This document shows, one piece after another, positions 21,369-32,242 of a DNA stretch of 64,000 bases. The DNA is from Cricetomys ansorgei. Lineage: Eukaryota > Chordata > Mammalia > Rodentia > Nesomyidae. Every line of letters begins with the position of its first letter. Position 1 is the stretch's first letter. The translations under genes and the position numbers were made by a program. The stretch is taken from assembly GCA_026225945.1 (NCBI GenBank), contig JAMJFZ010000811.1:682001-746000 (forward strand). Reading direction: 5' to 3'. The notes beneath the pieces were generated by a model that was given only the letters and a program-made list of their open reading frames with translations, was not told where the DNA came from and made no database searches.

Positions 21369-21559
21369 CTGGTTCTCAACCTTCCTAATGCTGTGACCCT
21401 TTAATACAGTTCCTCGTGTTGTGGTGACCCCCTATCATAAAAGTATTTTCATTGCTATTTAGCTGTAATTTTGTACAGTTATGAATCATGAATGTAAATA
21501 TCTGTGAAAGGATCATTCAACCCCTAAAGGGGTCACAACCCACGGGTGAGAACCGCTGC
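21369..21559 (+). mobile_element. URR1-like hAT (Charlie) non-autonomous DNA transposon
   Basis: TGGTTCTCAACCTTCCTAAT at one end and GGGTGAGAACCGCTG at the other form terminal inverted repeats. The inside (GTGACCCTTTAATACAGTTC, GGGGTCACAACCCA) matches rodent URR1. Confidence 0.8.
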
Positions 21560-21683
21560 TTAGACTCAGTTGTTTTGTACCAGGAGAGCTCTGCCCCCTT
21601 CATGGGAGTGGTCCTGTGGAGCATGAATGCTCAGTCCCTGTAGTCAGCCCAGGCCTAATGCTGTGGGCAGGTGGGAGTGGCTG

Positions 21684-21728
21684 GTTAGGGTTAGGGTTAA
21701 GGTTAGGGGTTAGAGATTAAGGGTTAGA
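21684..21728 (+). repeat. Short interstitial telomere-like tract
   Basis: GGTTAGGGTTAGGGTTAAGG followed by diverged GGTTAG units: two to three exact TTAGGG copies, then decayed ones. Confidence 0.75.
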
Positions 21729-21844
21729 GTGAGGAACATGCAGTCTTAGAATCCTGTGTAGCTGAAAGCTAAGCTTGAACGTCTTTCTGCCTCTACCTCC
21801 CAAGTGCTTGGATTAGGAGTATGTGATCACTACCCAGTATGTGC

Positions 21845-22015
21845 TGGCCCCAATGTAGTTAAAGATGACCTTTAGCTCCTGACTCTCCTGTCTCCACCTC
21901 CCAAGTGCTGGGATACAGGCACACCCCAGGCTCAGTTTATGCAGTGCTAGGGACTGAGCTCTGAGCCTCCTGCATGCTAGGTAAGCACTCGAACAACTGA
22001 ACTGCAACCTAGCCT
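21845..22015 (-). mobile_element. B4-type SINE (B1 plus ID halves)
   Basis: CCTCCCAAGTGCTGGGATAC, a B1 part, followed by an ID-like part: GCTAGGGACTGAGCTCTGAG and CTGCATGCTAGGTAAGCACT. Confidence 0.6.
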
Positions 22016-22019
22016 TCTT

Positions 22020-23371
22020 TTTTACTAATAGAAAGGAAATAGTACTTGTTCTAAGAGCAAGTACTTCCCATACCAATGATCTTTAACGCTCCTAAAACCA
22101 CTAGCCATTTCTGCAGCACACTGTTTTTGAAAAACATCTCTGGCACAAGGAAAGCAAGAATTCTGTCAGAAGTTCCTCCATTCTTTTTGAGTCAGTTGTG
22201 GTGGGGGAAGGGGATTCTCAGGAATCCTTGGCCTCAGTGATCCAAACATTAGACCCAGACAAGGCAGACATACTCTGTTCTTTTATCCTCCAATTCTGTG
22301 ACGTTGCAGAAGTCTTTGGTTTAAACCTACTGGAATTTGCTCACTCTCCAGTTGACAATTAAGGCATGAGTAGACTTGTATTCTCATTTGAGCCTCTAAC
22401 AGGCCCACCCTTGACTCATTACTTTGACTAGTATCCCTCTCGTTCACAAGTCCTGGCAAGGCAAACTCGTTCTGTTCGACCCCCTGACTAGCAGTGATGA
22501 TCACCAGATCAGTGGTGGGTCTTTTCGTTTTTGGCTCCCTTCATTATGAAGTGATGTCTCCTTAATGGACTGTGGGCCCCCTTCCCCTCTTCCCTACCCA
22601 GGGTAATGATGCTGTATTCTCTGCCAGCTACTCTATCCTCTGTCAGCTGCCCCAAACCTCTCTTCCTCCTGCCACTATTCAGTACCTGGCCACTGATGGT
22701 AAGTCTCTAAAATAAACAAAAAACCCATTTGGCCCTGTTTTTCTTTAAGATCTTTCTCTTTCTTTTTGTTCTAGTCTAACTCTAAAACTTTCCCTAAGCC
22801 ATTTTTATGATACTAACACCACCCATATGGCCCAAGCCATCTTGGCTTTTCCAACTTAAAAAAAAAAAAAAAAAGTGGCCATGTGCTCTTAATGAAAGAA
22901 TTGACAGTGATTGCTGTTTCTCTCTTTAAATAAAAGAGTATTTTACTTTTGATATTACAGGAACACAGCTGAGAGATTTTAGATTTTAAGAGTAAATGTT
23001 GAAATTAATATTCTTAAAGAAACAACTTTTAAATATAATTGTACACTATACAGTAAAGGAAATGCTTTTAATCCTTCTATAAACAGCATTTTTTTATTAA
23101 TTGGTAATATTAAATTGATACTACTATCTGTAACATCCTAATTCTATTCTTCATAAGACTATATGCTATTTAGTACATAATAATTACTAGATAATTACCA
23201 TTGCCCTAATAGGATATAACTGCCCACACTGGATTTTTCGGTCCAGCCACCAAGTTTGAACAAGTCAAACAACTTGCTTTTCATGGCCTCAGCCAATGTT
23301 CCAACCCCCATTCCTACCTTACCAGTCAGGATCCTGTTTTCCTTGCCTTTTTAATTACAAAAAGGGGGAAA
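22020..23371 (+). mobile_element. Probable ERV internal remnant (3' end)
   Basis: The stretch directly before the LTR ends in a polypurine tract (AAAAAGGGGGAAA) as retroviral 3' ends do. No long open frame survives. The left limit is undefined and part of this interval may be unrelated unique DNA. Confidence 0.4.
23359..23371 (+). other. Polypurine tract of the ERV
   Basis: CAAAAAGGGGGAA-type purine run abutting the LTR start. Confidence 0.5.
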
Positions 23372-23880
23372 TATTACGAATTGCCCAGAGCTGCCTCGGT
23401 CCCATTCCCTGGAGCTCGCCCAGCCCCCACGCTCCCGACACTCCCGCCTTCTGTAGCCAGGTACAGCCTCCTGAGCCCCGCACCTGCCCCCAGACAGGTA
23501 CACCTGTCCTGTGTCGTCAGTCCCATATATGCCCAGAGGGCTTTGGAGTCCTCCTCTACTGCCTCTTTTTTGCCTCTCTGCTCTCTGTCTCTCTTCTTCT
23601 GTCTCTCTCTTTTGCTTCTCTCTCTTCTCTGTCTCTCTGCACCCCTCTCTCTGCCCGGGCTCAGCCTCTCACCACGGTGTGTCTGTCTGTTTGTCTGTCT
23701 GTCTCTCTCTCTCTCTCTCTCCCCCCCTCTCCCTCTCCCTCTTCTGTCCTTTCCCTCTCTTTCTTTCTGACTCAGCGTCCCTCTCCCTCCCCCATAACTA
23801 ATACACCTTTATTAAAACTCACCAGCATCTTCACATCTAAGCTTCGTCCATCGCCTCTACGTGTAAAAAGAATTATTACA
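23372..23880 (+). mobile_element. ERV 3' LTR
   Basis: About 509 bp from TATTACGAATTGCCCAGAGC to GAATTATTACA. It contains a TATA-like TATATG near 23525, a long CT-rich stretch (23570-23790) and an ATTAAAA signal near 23812. The first dinucleotide is TA rather than TG. The family is not recognised for certain. Confidence 0.55.
23570..23790 (+). repeat. CT-rich low-complexity stretch in the LTR
   Basis: (TCTC)n, TGTCTGTC and CCCTCT runs. It yields Ser/Leu-rich open frames that are not genes. Confidence 0.85.
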
Positions 23881-24041
23881 GTCATGGTTTAAAAACAATC
23901 CCCAGAACAGAGAAGGCTTTGAGTGGAAAGTATGATCAATGGAACAATTTGAACTCAGAATCTATGTGCATAAAGTATTTATCACAGTATTTATTAGTCA
24001 AAAACTTACTTGTCCCTAAATCTCCCTTGCATACCTAGCCT

Positions 24042-24130
24042 TTTGGATGAGATGTAGCTTAATGGTAGAGATCTTGCCTAGCATGCAAAGACTCTAGGTT
24101 CAATTCCCAGAACTGCAAAGAAAAAAAAGA
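24042..24130 (+). mobile_element. ID SINE
   Basis: GATGTAGCTTAATGGTAGAG, CTTGCCTAGCATGCAAAG and GGTTCAATTCCCAGAACTGC with an A-rich tail: the tRNA-Ala-derived ID layout. Confidence 0.75.
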
Positions 24131-24365
24131 AGTCTTTGGGCTCCTCTGAATCTCAATTCAACAATAAACTGCTCAAACTTTTTTACTGACTTGTGTCATG
24201 GTGTGCTTGAGGTTGGGACGACTTTTGGGAATTGGTTATTATGTTCCTCCTCTTTGAGGCAAGATCTCTAGTTCCTGTGCTTTCTTTTCCAGGCTGGACA
24301 TTGGGTGAATTTCCAGGGTGTTGTTCCTGTCTCCACCTCCCATCTACCCAAAAAGATTCTGGGAA

Positions 24366-24500
24366 AATGGGGGCTGGAAACATTGCTCAGTGGCTAAGAA
24401 CACTGGCTGCTCCTCCAGAGGACCCAGGCTTGACTCCTAGCTCCCACAAAGTGGCTCACAACTGTTCACAAGCTATTAATAAATTAGGACAAAACAAAAA
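24366..24500 (+). mobile_element. B2 SINE (truncated)
   Basis: GGGGGCTGGAAACATTGCTC to AAAGTGGCTCACAACTGTTC. Confidence 0.75.
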
Positions 24501-24534
24501 CAGAATGCTGGGAATTAATAGTGGTAGTGATGCC

Positions 24535-24692
24535 AGTTGGTGGCGGTTCATGCCTTTAATCCCAGGAGGCAGAGGCATGGAAGATCTCTGTGAGTTTGAG
24601 GCCAGCCTGGTCTACAGAATGAATTCCAAGACAGAGTTACAACAGAGAAACCCTGTCTCGAAAAACCAAAAAAAAAAAAAAAAAAAAAAAAT
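24535..24692 (+). mobile_element. B1 SINE with long A tail
   Basis: TGCCTTTAATCCCAGGAGGC to GAAACCCTGTCTCGAAAAAC and (A)n. Confidence 0.88.
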
Positions 24693-24839
24693 TAACATGG
24701 GTGGTTTTCTGTCAGAAGATATTTAATGACTACATTGTATTGATGACTGACTACTAATAAGTAACACTGAAAGACTACAGATTTTAGCGAGCATATTTAT
24801 ATTTATGGTCAAAAGTTGTAGTTCACATTCTTTTCTATT

Positions 24840-24920
24840 TTTGTGACGTTGGGGCTTAATCCAGGGTCTTGGGTTTGCTGGACAAATGCTCTACCATAGA
24901 GCTGCATCCACATCCACACA
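24840..24920 (-). mobile_element. ID/B4 SINE fragment
   Basis: TTAATCCAGGGTCTTGGGTT and CAAATGCTCTACCATAGAGC are an ID complement. Confidence 0.55.
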
Positions 24921-24929
24921 TTAACTAAC

Positions 24930-25767
24930 ATGTACAATTATACACACACAGTAGTTATTCTCTTTAGACACCCTAAAAGCAGGAGTGTTAAGTGTGGGCT
25001 GCCTGGGTTTCCGTAGTTGTGTAGATGAGAACAGAAAGCATGAATGTGTCCTCACTCCCCAGGGTGTACTTGCTTCCACACTGTATTTCCAGGAGGGTTT
25101 GCTGGGCTACCATTTGAAACATGTTTTCTTGCCATCCATGTTTGAAGGGGCAGAAATTATACAAAATACTTTCAAAACAGTTAAATATATTAAGAAATAA
25201 ATGGATATACAAGTGGGTTCTAAAATTAAAAGAACTTCGGCTTTGTGATTCGTTTTGGAAGACTGGTGATGATATGAATGTATTCTTGATGTGCTGCTCA
25301 CAGTTTGAAGCTCAGCTGGAGGAAGCAGAGAAGAACGTAACGTATGTATTCTAAGTCAAGTGCCCAGTGTAAACTATGAGAGGTTGTACTGGTTGTAGAA
25401 ACTGTGATGCAATATTCAGTCAGCAGTATTAGCTTAGAATCGGTCCTTTGGAGAATAACAAAGGTCATTAGGAAGTCCCTTTTTATATAGATCTTTATTC
25501 TCAATGTAAGCATTTATATCTGTGGATTTTTCTTTAAATATAGTATCGATAGAGTCATATGTACTTCCAATTGTGATCTTTATATTTTATTTTCATTTTA
25601 AAAATAAGTTTGTATTATCAAAATTATATTCTAGTTAATGGTAATTAAAAACAAAGACAGGTAAAAAATGAAAAGATCACCATAGTACTCTTACTTGACT
25701 TCCTGCTTTTCTTATATATTTTCCTTATATTGTTTCATATATATTATTTTTTCAAAAATTAAATGTG
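24930..25767. other. Intergenic, nothing recognised
   Basis: AT-rich sequence with only short chance open frames on both strands. Confidence 0.5.
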
Positions 25768-25990
25768 TGGCTAGAAAGACAGCTCACTGGTTAAGAGCAA
25801 TTTTACTCTTACAGAGGTCCCAGATTTGGTTCCTAATACCACATGGTGGCTCACAACCATGTGTAATGCTAGTTCCAGGAGACCCAACACCCTCTTCTGG
25901 TCTCTGCAGGCACAAGGCATACAACTAATGTGTATGTACAAACATGCAGACAAAACACACACACAAAAAACAAATATTTTTAAAATTTTA
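25768..25990 (+). mobile_element. B2 SINE
   Basis: TGGCTAGAAAGACAGCTCAC head, CACATGGTGGCTCACAACCA core, and a CACACACA and A-rich end. Confidence 0.82.
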
Positions 25991-26197
25991 AATAAAATCA
26001 TGTTTTGCTCATTTGTCAATATACTTTGAGTTTTAAAACACACTATGGTCATTATTATATTTATAAACATCTTGGATTGATTAAAGCTGATTATTTTATG
26101 TTTTCTTGTGTTACCTGAAATAAATTCAGTACTTATATGAGGGTCAAAATTTAGTTTCTGTTCTACATACACTGTATAGTTAATAATATATACTATC

Positions 26198-26237
26198 ATG
26201 TGCTTTATATATTATATTATATTATATTATATTATAT
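26198..26237 (+). repeat. (ATATT)n microsatellite
   Basis: TATATTATATTATATTATAT pentanucleotide run. Confidence 0.9.
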
Positions 26238-26584
26238 GGATGTCCAACTTATTTGTAATGTTGCTTAACACCATTTGTCTTTGCTCGTTCCCTGTCTCCA
26301 CCTTCTTCCTCTCTCTGTCTCATAATTCCTTATTATCTTGATGGCTAATTCTTCTATTTTGTGCTTCTGTTGTGTATGTCACATATAAATATCAGAGATA
26401 GGCATTCTTACTACTTATTTGTGCTTTCCAATTATTTCTCCTTCTAAATATTTCTAACATTTTTATGTTCATTTCTCTTTTAAGAAAATATTTCAACTTT
26501 TTTCAAAGGTTTTAGTAGTTCAAGCAGTATCTTACAAGATGTGGATGTACCTATAAACCTGTAGAACAAGTAGAGAACCCAGAG

Positions 26585-26780
26585 GGTGCAGAGAGGGCTC
26601 CATTGGTAAAGTTGCACAAGCATGAGGACCTGAGCTCAGACCCCAACAACCACATACAGCTGGTTGGAGCATGTTTGTTACCCTTATACTGGGATGAGGG
26701 ATAGAGATGGATGGATCCATGGAGCTTGCTGGCCAGACAGACTAGCTAATCAGTGAGCTCCAGGTTCATCAAAATATTCA
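26585..26780 (+). mobile_element. B3-like SINE, diverged
   Basis: GTGCAGAGAGGGCTCCATTG head followed by AAGCATGAGGACCTGAGCTC. Confidence 0.5.
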
Positions 26781-26789
26781 TCGTGAGAA

Positions 26790-26960
26790 GGAAATACAAG
26801 TCATAATAGGAAAGACTGATAAACTCAACTATATTAAAATTAAAGCCTGAATCTATTATATTAAAAAATCCACAAAGGGCAAGAAAAAGTCATATAAGCA
26901 AAATATTTGATAGCTGATGAGATTAGCATGATTATTACGTATCTGTATCAATAAGGTAGG
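26790..26960 (+). mobile_element. Possible L1 fragment
   Basis: The A-rich, coding-like stretch AAAGACTGATAAACTCAACT followed by TATATTAAAATTAAAG resembles the 3' part of L1 ORF2. It is short and decayed. Confidence 0.3.
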
Positions 26961-27399
26961 TCACTATAACATTATTTCAAAGAATAAAAAACACAAGTAG
27001 TTCATAAATATATCAAAATATGTTGTGCCTATTCATAGTTTTTAGAAGCCAAGGAATATGACTAAACCATGCCACACTAGACAAGAATGAAATGATTGGC
27101 TTAGAGCCAACATTTTTATAAAACCCTTCCATTGACAGCACATTTACTTCTGGTGCCGCGTATCTCTGTAACTCTGCAAACATTCCTGTTGAAAACCTCA
27201 GTGTTGACTTACGTACACTACACTATGCTTATCTAGATTACTTTCAGGTCATTTTTGAAAATGAATTTTGAATGAAAATTGCCCCATAGACCGTGCCTGA
27301 ATAGTTCCCAATTAGTGGAACTATTTGGGAAGGATTAGGATGTGTGCCTGGTCGGAGAAAATGGCATGGGTAAGCTTTGAGGCTTTGAAAACCTCCCAG
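26961..27399. other. Intergenic, nothing recognised
   Basis: AT-rich, no recognised gene or repeat. Confidence 0.4.
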
Positions 27400-27562
27400 T
27401 TTCCAGTGTGCTGCCTTTGCCTCCTGCTTCTGGATCAGGCTTCGAGCTCTCTGCTTCCTGCTGCCGTGCCTGTGCTCCACCCGCAGATGCTAACTCTCTG
27501 GAGCCCAGTCAAATGCTTTCTTTTGTAAGTTGCCTTCGTCACGGTGTTTTGTCACAGGAATT
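27400..27562 (+). mobile_element. MaLR (MT/ORR1-type) LTR fragment
   Basis: CTCTCTGCTTCCTGCTGCCG, then TTGTAAGTTGCCTTCGTCAC and GGTGTTTTGTCACAGGAA, match the conserved 3' part of rodent MT LTRs. Confidence 0.55.
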
Positions 27563-28282
27563 TTTTTTTTTTTTACATTTTTGAACTAAGTCTTCAGAGT
27601 CAACATTTTTTTATTTTTTTAGTTTCGTTGCACTATGATTAAAAGGTAAAGTCACATATTCAAAATTACACAATACGCTGGTATATATGAACCACAAATA
27701 TTGAAATAACTTTTATAATCAAGCTAATTAACACTATTCCGCAATTTGTTCGTGGTATCTGAGTTTATCATTTATTAGAGAAATGTGATGATTTCCACAT
27801 TAAAATTAATAAAACCTGTTCAAACCCCTGTGACTGTTCCTGTGCTGATGTCGTGGGGTTCTACTTTTGTAGTATGTTCTGTACTGCAGATGCTGCAGGT
27901 CTTTCAGCCACTGTTTCCATTGAAAAACACATTCCACATCAGCAAACCTGTTTGTGTTGGCACCAGGGTAGAAAAGTGGGCATACACCAGCCATTTGGAA
28001 CAGAATTATGCTGAAAACTTTAACTGGATTATTTGTTAAATATGTGTTAAATTTACTTCAGAATACTTGCTAAGCTGCTCCTCTAAGCAGAAAAAAAAAA
28101 AAAAAAAGGTATTTTAAAGGAAGTAAGAATTCATTTGCATTCAAAGCTTTCATAAAGGCACCTTTGGAGTCTTCTTTGTTCATAAGATTGACTACGCATA
28201 TGTAAAAAGTACTCAAAGAATAAAGAGTGCTGCCAGACACACACTGTATTCACATGCAGGCAAAACACTTATAAAAAACAGA
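27563..28282. other. Intergenic, nothing recognised
   Basis: An 84-codon open frame (27785-28039, plus) and an overlapping antisense frame have no recognisable product. An A-run lies near 28091-28107. Confidence 0.4.
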
Positions 28283-28405
28283 TCAAAGTGCTGGGATTAC
28301 AGATGTGTGCTTACAAATCTGGCTTTTATGTGGATTCTGAGAACTGAATTTGGGTTGCCAGGCTGTGGCTAGTGCTCTGACCTGCTGAACCAACTCCTCA
28401 GCCCC
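28283..28405 (-). mobile_element. RSINE/B4-like SINE
   Basis: AGTGCTGGGATTACAGATGT, then TTTTATGTGGATTCTGAGAA and CTGAACCAACTCCTCAGCC. Confidence 0.55.
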
Positions 28406-28547
28406 TTGTTCTCTCTTTAGCTTATCATGTTTCCATTTAGACACAAAGAGAAAGCCAATACTACCAGGAATACTATAAACATCTCATTTATTTTATTTTT
28501 TTTTTTAAGAAAGTAGCTTCAGAAAGAGGAAAATAATCTAGATCATT

Positions 28548-28571
28548 TATATATATATATATATATATATT
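28548..28571 (+). repeat. (TA)n microsatellite
   Basis: ATATATATATATATATATAT tract next to the inferred Nup98 mRNA end. Confidence 0.9.
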
Positions 28572-28576
28572 TTAAT
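28571..28576 (-). terminator. Nup98: Candidate Nup98 poly(A) signal
   Basis: TTTAAT on the plus strand reads ATTAAA on the minus strand, about 1 kb past the stop. Confidence 0.35.
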
Positions 28577-29592
28577 AAAAACCTTTACATAATCTTCATG
28601 CATAAAGACCCAGGGGTGGCCATATTGTCTGTGACGGCCTCAAATATCAGCTGTCTCTGGCCAGTGCCTGGGACTCCCCACAGCCGGCAGCAATGTGGTG
28701 AAGGCCTTCTACCTGCCCCAGGAACAGGCCAGGCCTGGTCTTGGTTACAGCTTTACCTTCTGGGAGGGTGGATGAGGGTGGGAGATGCTCCTGGCTAGAT
28801 GGGAGGGCAGGAACACCCTTGACATTCTTCATCCAAACTCCTCAGGCAAATCCAGGAAGATGACTGATGATCAGAGACCAGAGCACTTCTGGGGCTTCCC
28901 AGAGGCGTTCTCTGTGGCTTGGGCCACTACACATGATAGCAGGGCAGGTGTGGTGTCCACAGGATACACAAGGCATGAACAAAAGAGCCTTCAAGATCTC
29001 TGCCTCCATGGCAGACAGCCCTTCTATCTTAAACGTGTCAAAAGAACAAGGTCCAAGCCTCTTTTGACTCCCAAACCCACTGCTAACCAAGAAATCTACT
29101 TCAGGACAAATCCTGTTAGGGAAGGATAGTCAATCATATATCAGACATTTGTCTCATCATCTGTCTCAGTCCTTTCCAACAGTAATGGTACAAAAGGATT
29201 GCAGTGGGTGCAGTTTAGAAGTTGGCATGGGGTGTATGTGTCACAAGACTCAGAATTCTGGGTGTGGAAAAGAATTCCTTGTTTTTTGGGAGGTTCTGCC
29301 AAAAAGGTTTTATTGACCATTTTTCAAAAGAAAAATTGAATGGTCTTGAAGTTGGTAAATGGAGACTTGTCTTTTTTTTTTTTTCTTCTCTTTTTCTTTT
29401 GGTTCCAGAAGCCCTTGTACACTATGTTCAGTATTAGGAAAAACCCTGAACAACTAGAGATGCTGCTTAGGGCAGCAGAAAGGGAGGGAGGATTCCAGAG
29501 TCAACCCAGAGATTAGCAGTGTCAATTAAAACAACGCTAGCCTGCTACGTGGTGAGTGTGAATGGGCGTGAGTGTGGTGGCAAGAGCCGGGC
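28577..29592 (-). other. Nup98: Nup98 3' UTR (inferred)
   Basis: One kb downstream of the stop that is free of SINEs, unlike all flanking DNA. This supports its being transcribed, conserved 3' UTR. The distal limit is uncertain. Confidence 0.5.
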
Positions 29593-29810
29593 TCACTGGC
29601 TCCCAACAGTTAGTTCTCGCAGGTAGGACTGTGTGAGGCCACGAAGCTCCTCCAAGGCATAGTCCTCAGGCATGGGGAGCCTGCCAATGTGGGGAGCCAA
29701 CAGACGCAAAGGGACTCGCTGAGGGTCTGGCGTTGAGTTGGAGGTGGCATCAGGAGCATGCTGCAGGCTCAGTACTACCCGCAGCAAGTTGGCGACACGC
29801 TTGGCCATAT
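29593..29810 (-). CDS. Nup98: Nup98 terminal coding exon
   Basis: Acceptor TTTCTCTCTAG. It encodes MAKRVANLLRVVLSLQHAPD, then RLLAPHIGRLPMPEDYALEE and RELTVGSQ, stop TGA. Confidence 0.96.
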
Positions 29811-32198
29811 CTAGAGAGAAAAATCAGAGTGAGTGCTGACAACACGGCACTGGTGTAAGGTGTCAGTCATAAAGGCAAAAGTAAGCCATGATCAAAAAGA
29901 GCACACATGCTTACCTGATTGAGCCAGGCGGTCCTTGGCATTGTGACACGGAATCTGCTCTATCCGGTTGCACAGTGAAGTCACTTTGGTGTGTAAGTGT
30001 TCTAGTTCATAACCTGAACAATCCACCTACAGGGAAACAGAAAAACAAGTAAGGCCAAAGGAAGTTTCTATCTCAATTGCACCCAAGGATTACACAAAAT
30101 CCTAATGACAACTGAGAGGAGGAAGGAGAAAACCCACAAGGCTGGTGCCAGTGTCCATGCTACATCACATCATCCAGTCTGAAGGCAAGACATGAACAGT
30201 AAAACGAGACAGCACATAGAGAGTCGGGCTGGACAGGTCTCAACATCATGATTCACAAAGCACATAGTAAGTTTTAACACAGCACCAAAAACCTAGGTAA
30301 ATTTGGTTCAGAAACACAGTATGATACCAATCTTCTGTTCCTGTGCCATGGCTTTTGGTGTAGCTAATAGACCACCATTACTTCAAACCTCAAACAGCTC
30401 AGGAGCTTAGCCACATTACTGTTAGTGTCACCCTCTACATCCAATTTCTGATCATTTTATAACCAATTTTTGGTTTTTGAGATAGGGCCTTGATATGTAG
30501 CCCTGGCTGGCTTGGAACTCATTGTGTATCCCAGGCTAGTCCCAAACTTCCCCTGATCTTCCCGTTTCAGCTTGCCAGTGCTGTGAACAGGCATGTAGCA
30601 CCACACCCAGCTCAGACATTGAAGAAAACAAAACTGATTTACTTTTATCCGCCTCAACCCTAACTCTTAGTAAGGCTATCTCTCAGTCTCTCACTGAGGA
30701 TCACCCGATGTCTCCAATTACCTCCTCCTCCAAAAGGTTTGCTCAAGACTCCTTCCAAAATGCATTTTTCATGGACTCTTCTATTTACTCAGTATTTATT
30801 CAGAGTGTGTGAACACATGCCACGGGAGCATGTGGATTAAAGGTAGCTTGTGGAGTCAGTTCTCTTTCACCATCTGGGTTCTGGGGACTGAATCCAGGTC
30901 GCCAAGCTTGGCTACAAGCAATTTTATCTGCTGAGCCATGTTACCAGCTCTGGAACTCACTTTGAGGAATTCACCTATTTATGCCTACTACTCTTACCTT
31001 CTGCCAGAATCTATTACTGATTTTAAACAGTGGTTTAAAAAAAAAAATTGAGGTCTTTGCTCTCATGAACTTTATATGTTAGAAAATATCCACGGGTATA
31101 AAGACACTGCACATTTATTTCAGAGTAGGGAGAGTTAGGACAAGCTTCCTTGTGAGGTCATGTCTAAGCTGAGACCTTCTTAACAAGAACAGACTGAGCT
31201 TTCGAGGTAAAGAAAATAGGAAGCCCTGTAAAGTGGAACTCTAGGAGTATTTACATATAACATGTAAGATAAGGAGGAAAATAGAGCAGGCAGAATTGGG
31301 AAGGTTTGTTTCTGTTTTTTAACGATTTACTAATTTTAATTTTGTGCATGAGTATTTTGTTTGCATGTAAGAGTGTAGAAGAGGGCACTGGATGCCTTGG
31401 AACTAGAGCTAACAATAGTTGTGAGCCACCACTAGGACCTAAACCTCTTACAAGAGCAGCAAGTGCTCTTAAACCACTGAGCCACCTCTCCTGTCACAAA
31501 CTAGAGAGATTTTTTTTTCTTCTTTGAGACAGGGTTTCTCTGTTGTAACTCTGACGGTCCTAGAACTCACTTTGTAGACCAGTCTGGCCTCAAACTCAGA
31601 GATCCACCTGCCTTTGCCTCCAGAGTTGTAATTGAAGGTGTGAGTCATCACCACTCAGTAAGAATGGAAACTGTTTTCAAGAATTTAGTGTGTGCCAAAG
31701 TCCTGTGCCTGTTTTGTATAATCGCTGTGAAAACCCTGTTGGATACATACTGTATAGTCTATGCCACTGTCCACTCTAGAGAGTACAGAAGTTAATTAAC
31801 ATAGTTACTTAGTCAATGTGGGAAACCTAAATTGAATCTTATAGTTTGACCTGAGAACCTTGAGCTCTGAACCTCTATACTCAATGGTCTATAAACTCTC
31901 AACAGAAAAGATCTCCCCCAAACTTCAAAAAACTTAGAGATGTAAAAGAAATACAGTATGATCTGGCAGGTACAAAAAAAATGTATAATGTTTTGATAGT
32001 AAGAGAGAGGAGAGTACAACTCACACTTTCCAGGGGAAAAAAGTAGAACGAGAAGTAGAACGAGCAATAGTCAGTGAGATGGCTCAGCAAGAAAAGGTGT
32101 ATGCTGCCAAGCCTGAGGACCCAAGTTTGATTCCAAGAGTACCTACTTCTGTAACTTGTCCTTGAACTATCATACCTGTCCTACGGTGTGCGCATGTA

Positions 32199-32242
<44 letters not shown>

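Noticed and set aside
23296..23892. 198-codon Ser/Leu-rich open frame
   Set aside because: Produced by the CT-rich stretch of the LTR; low complexity rather than a gene.
24042..24130. Possible functional tRNA gene
   Set aside because: A- and B-box-like sequences are those of an ID SINE with an A-rich tail; no complete cloverleaf.
27785..28039. 84-codon open frame with an overlapping open antisense frame
   Set aside because: Neither product resembles a known family; AT-rich intergenic sequence with no promoter or splice signals.
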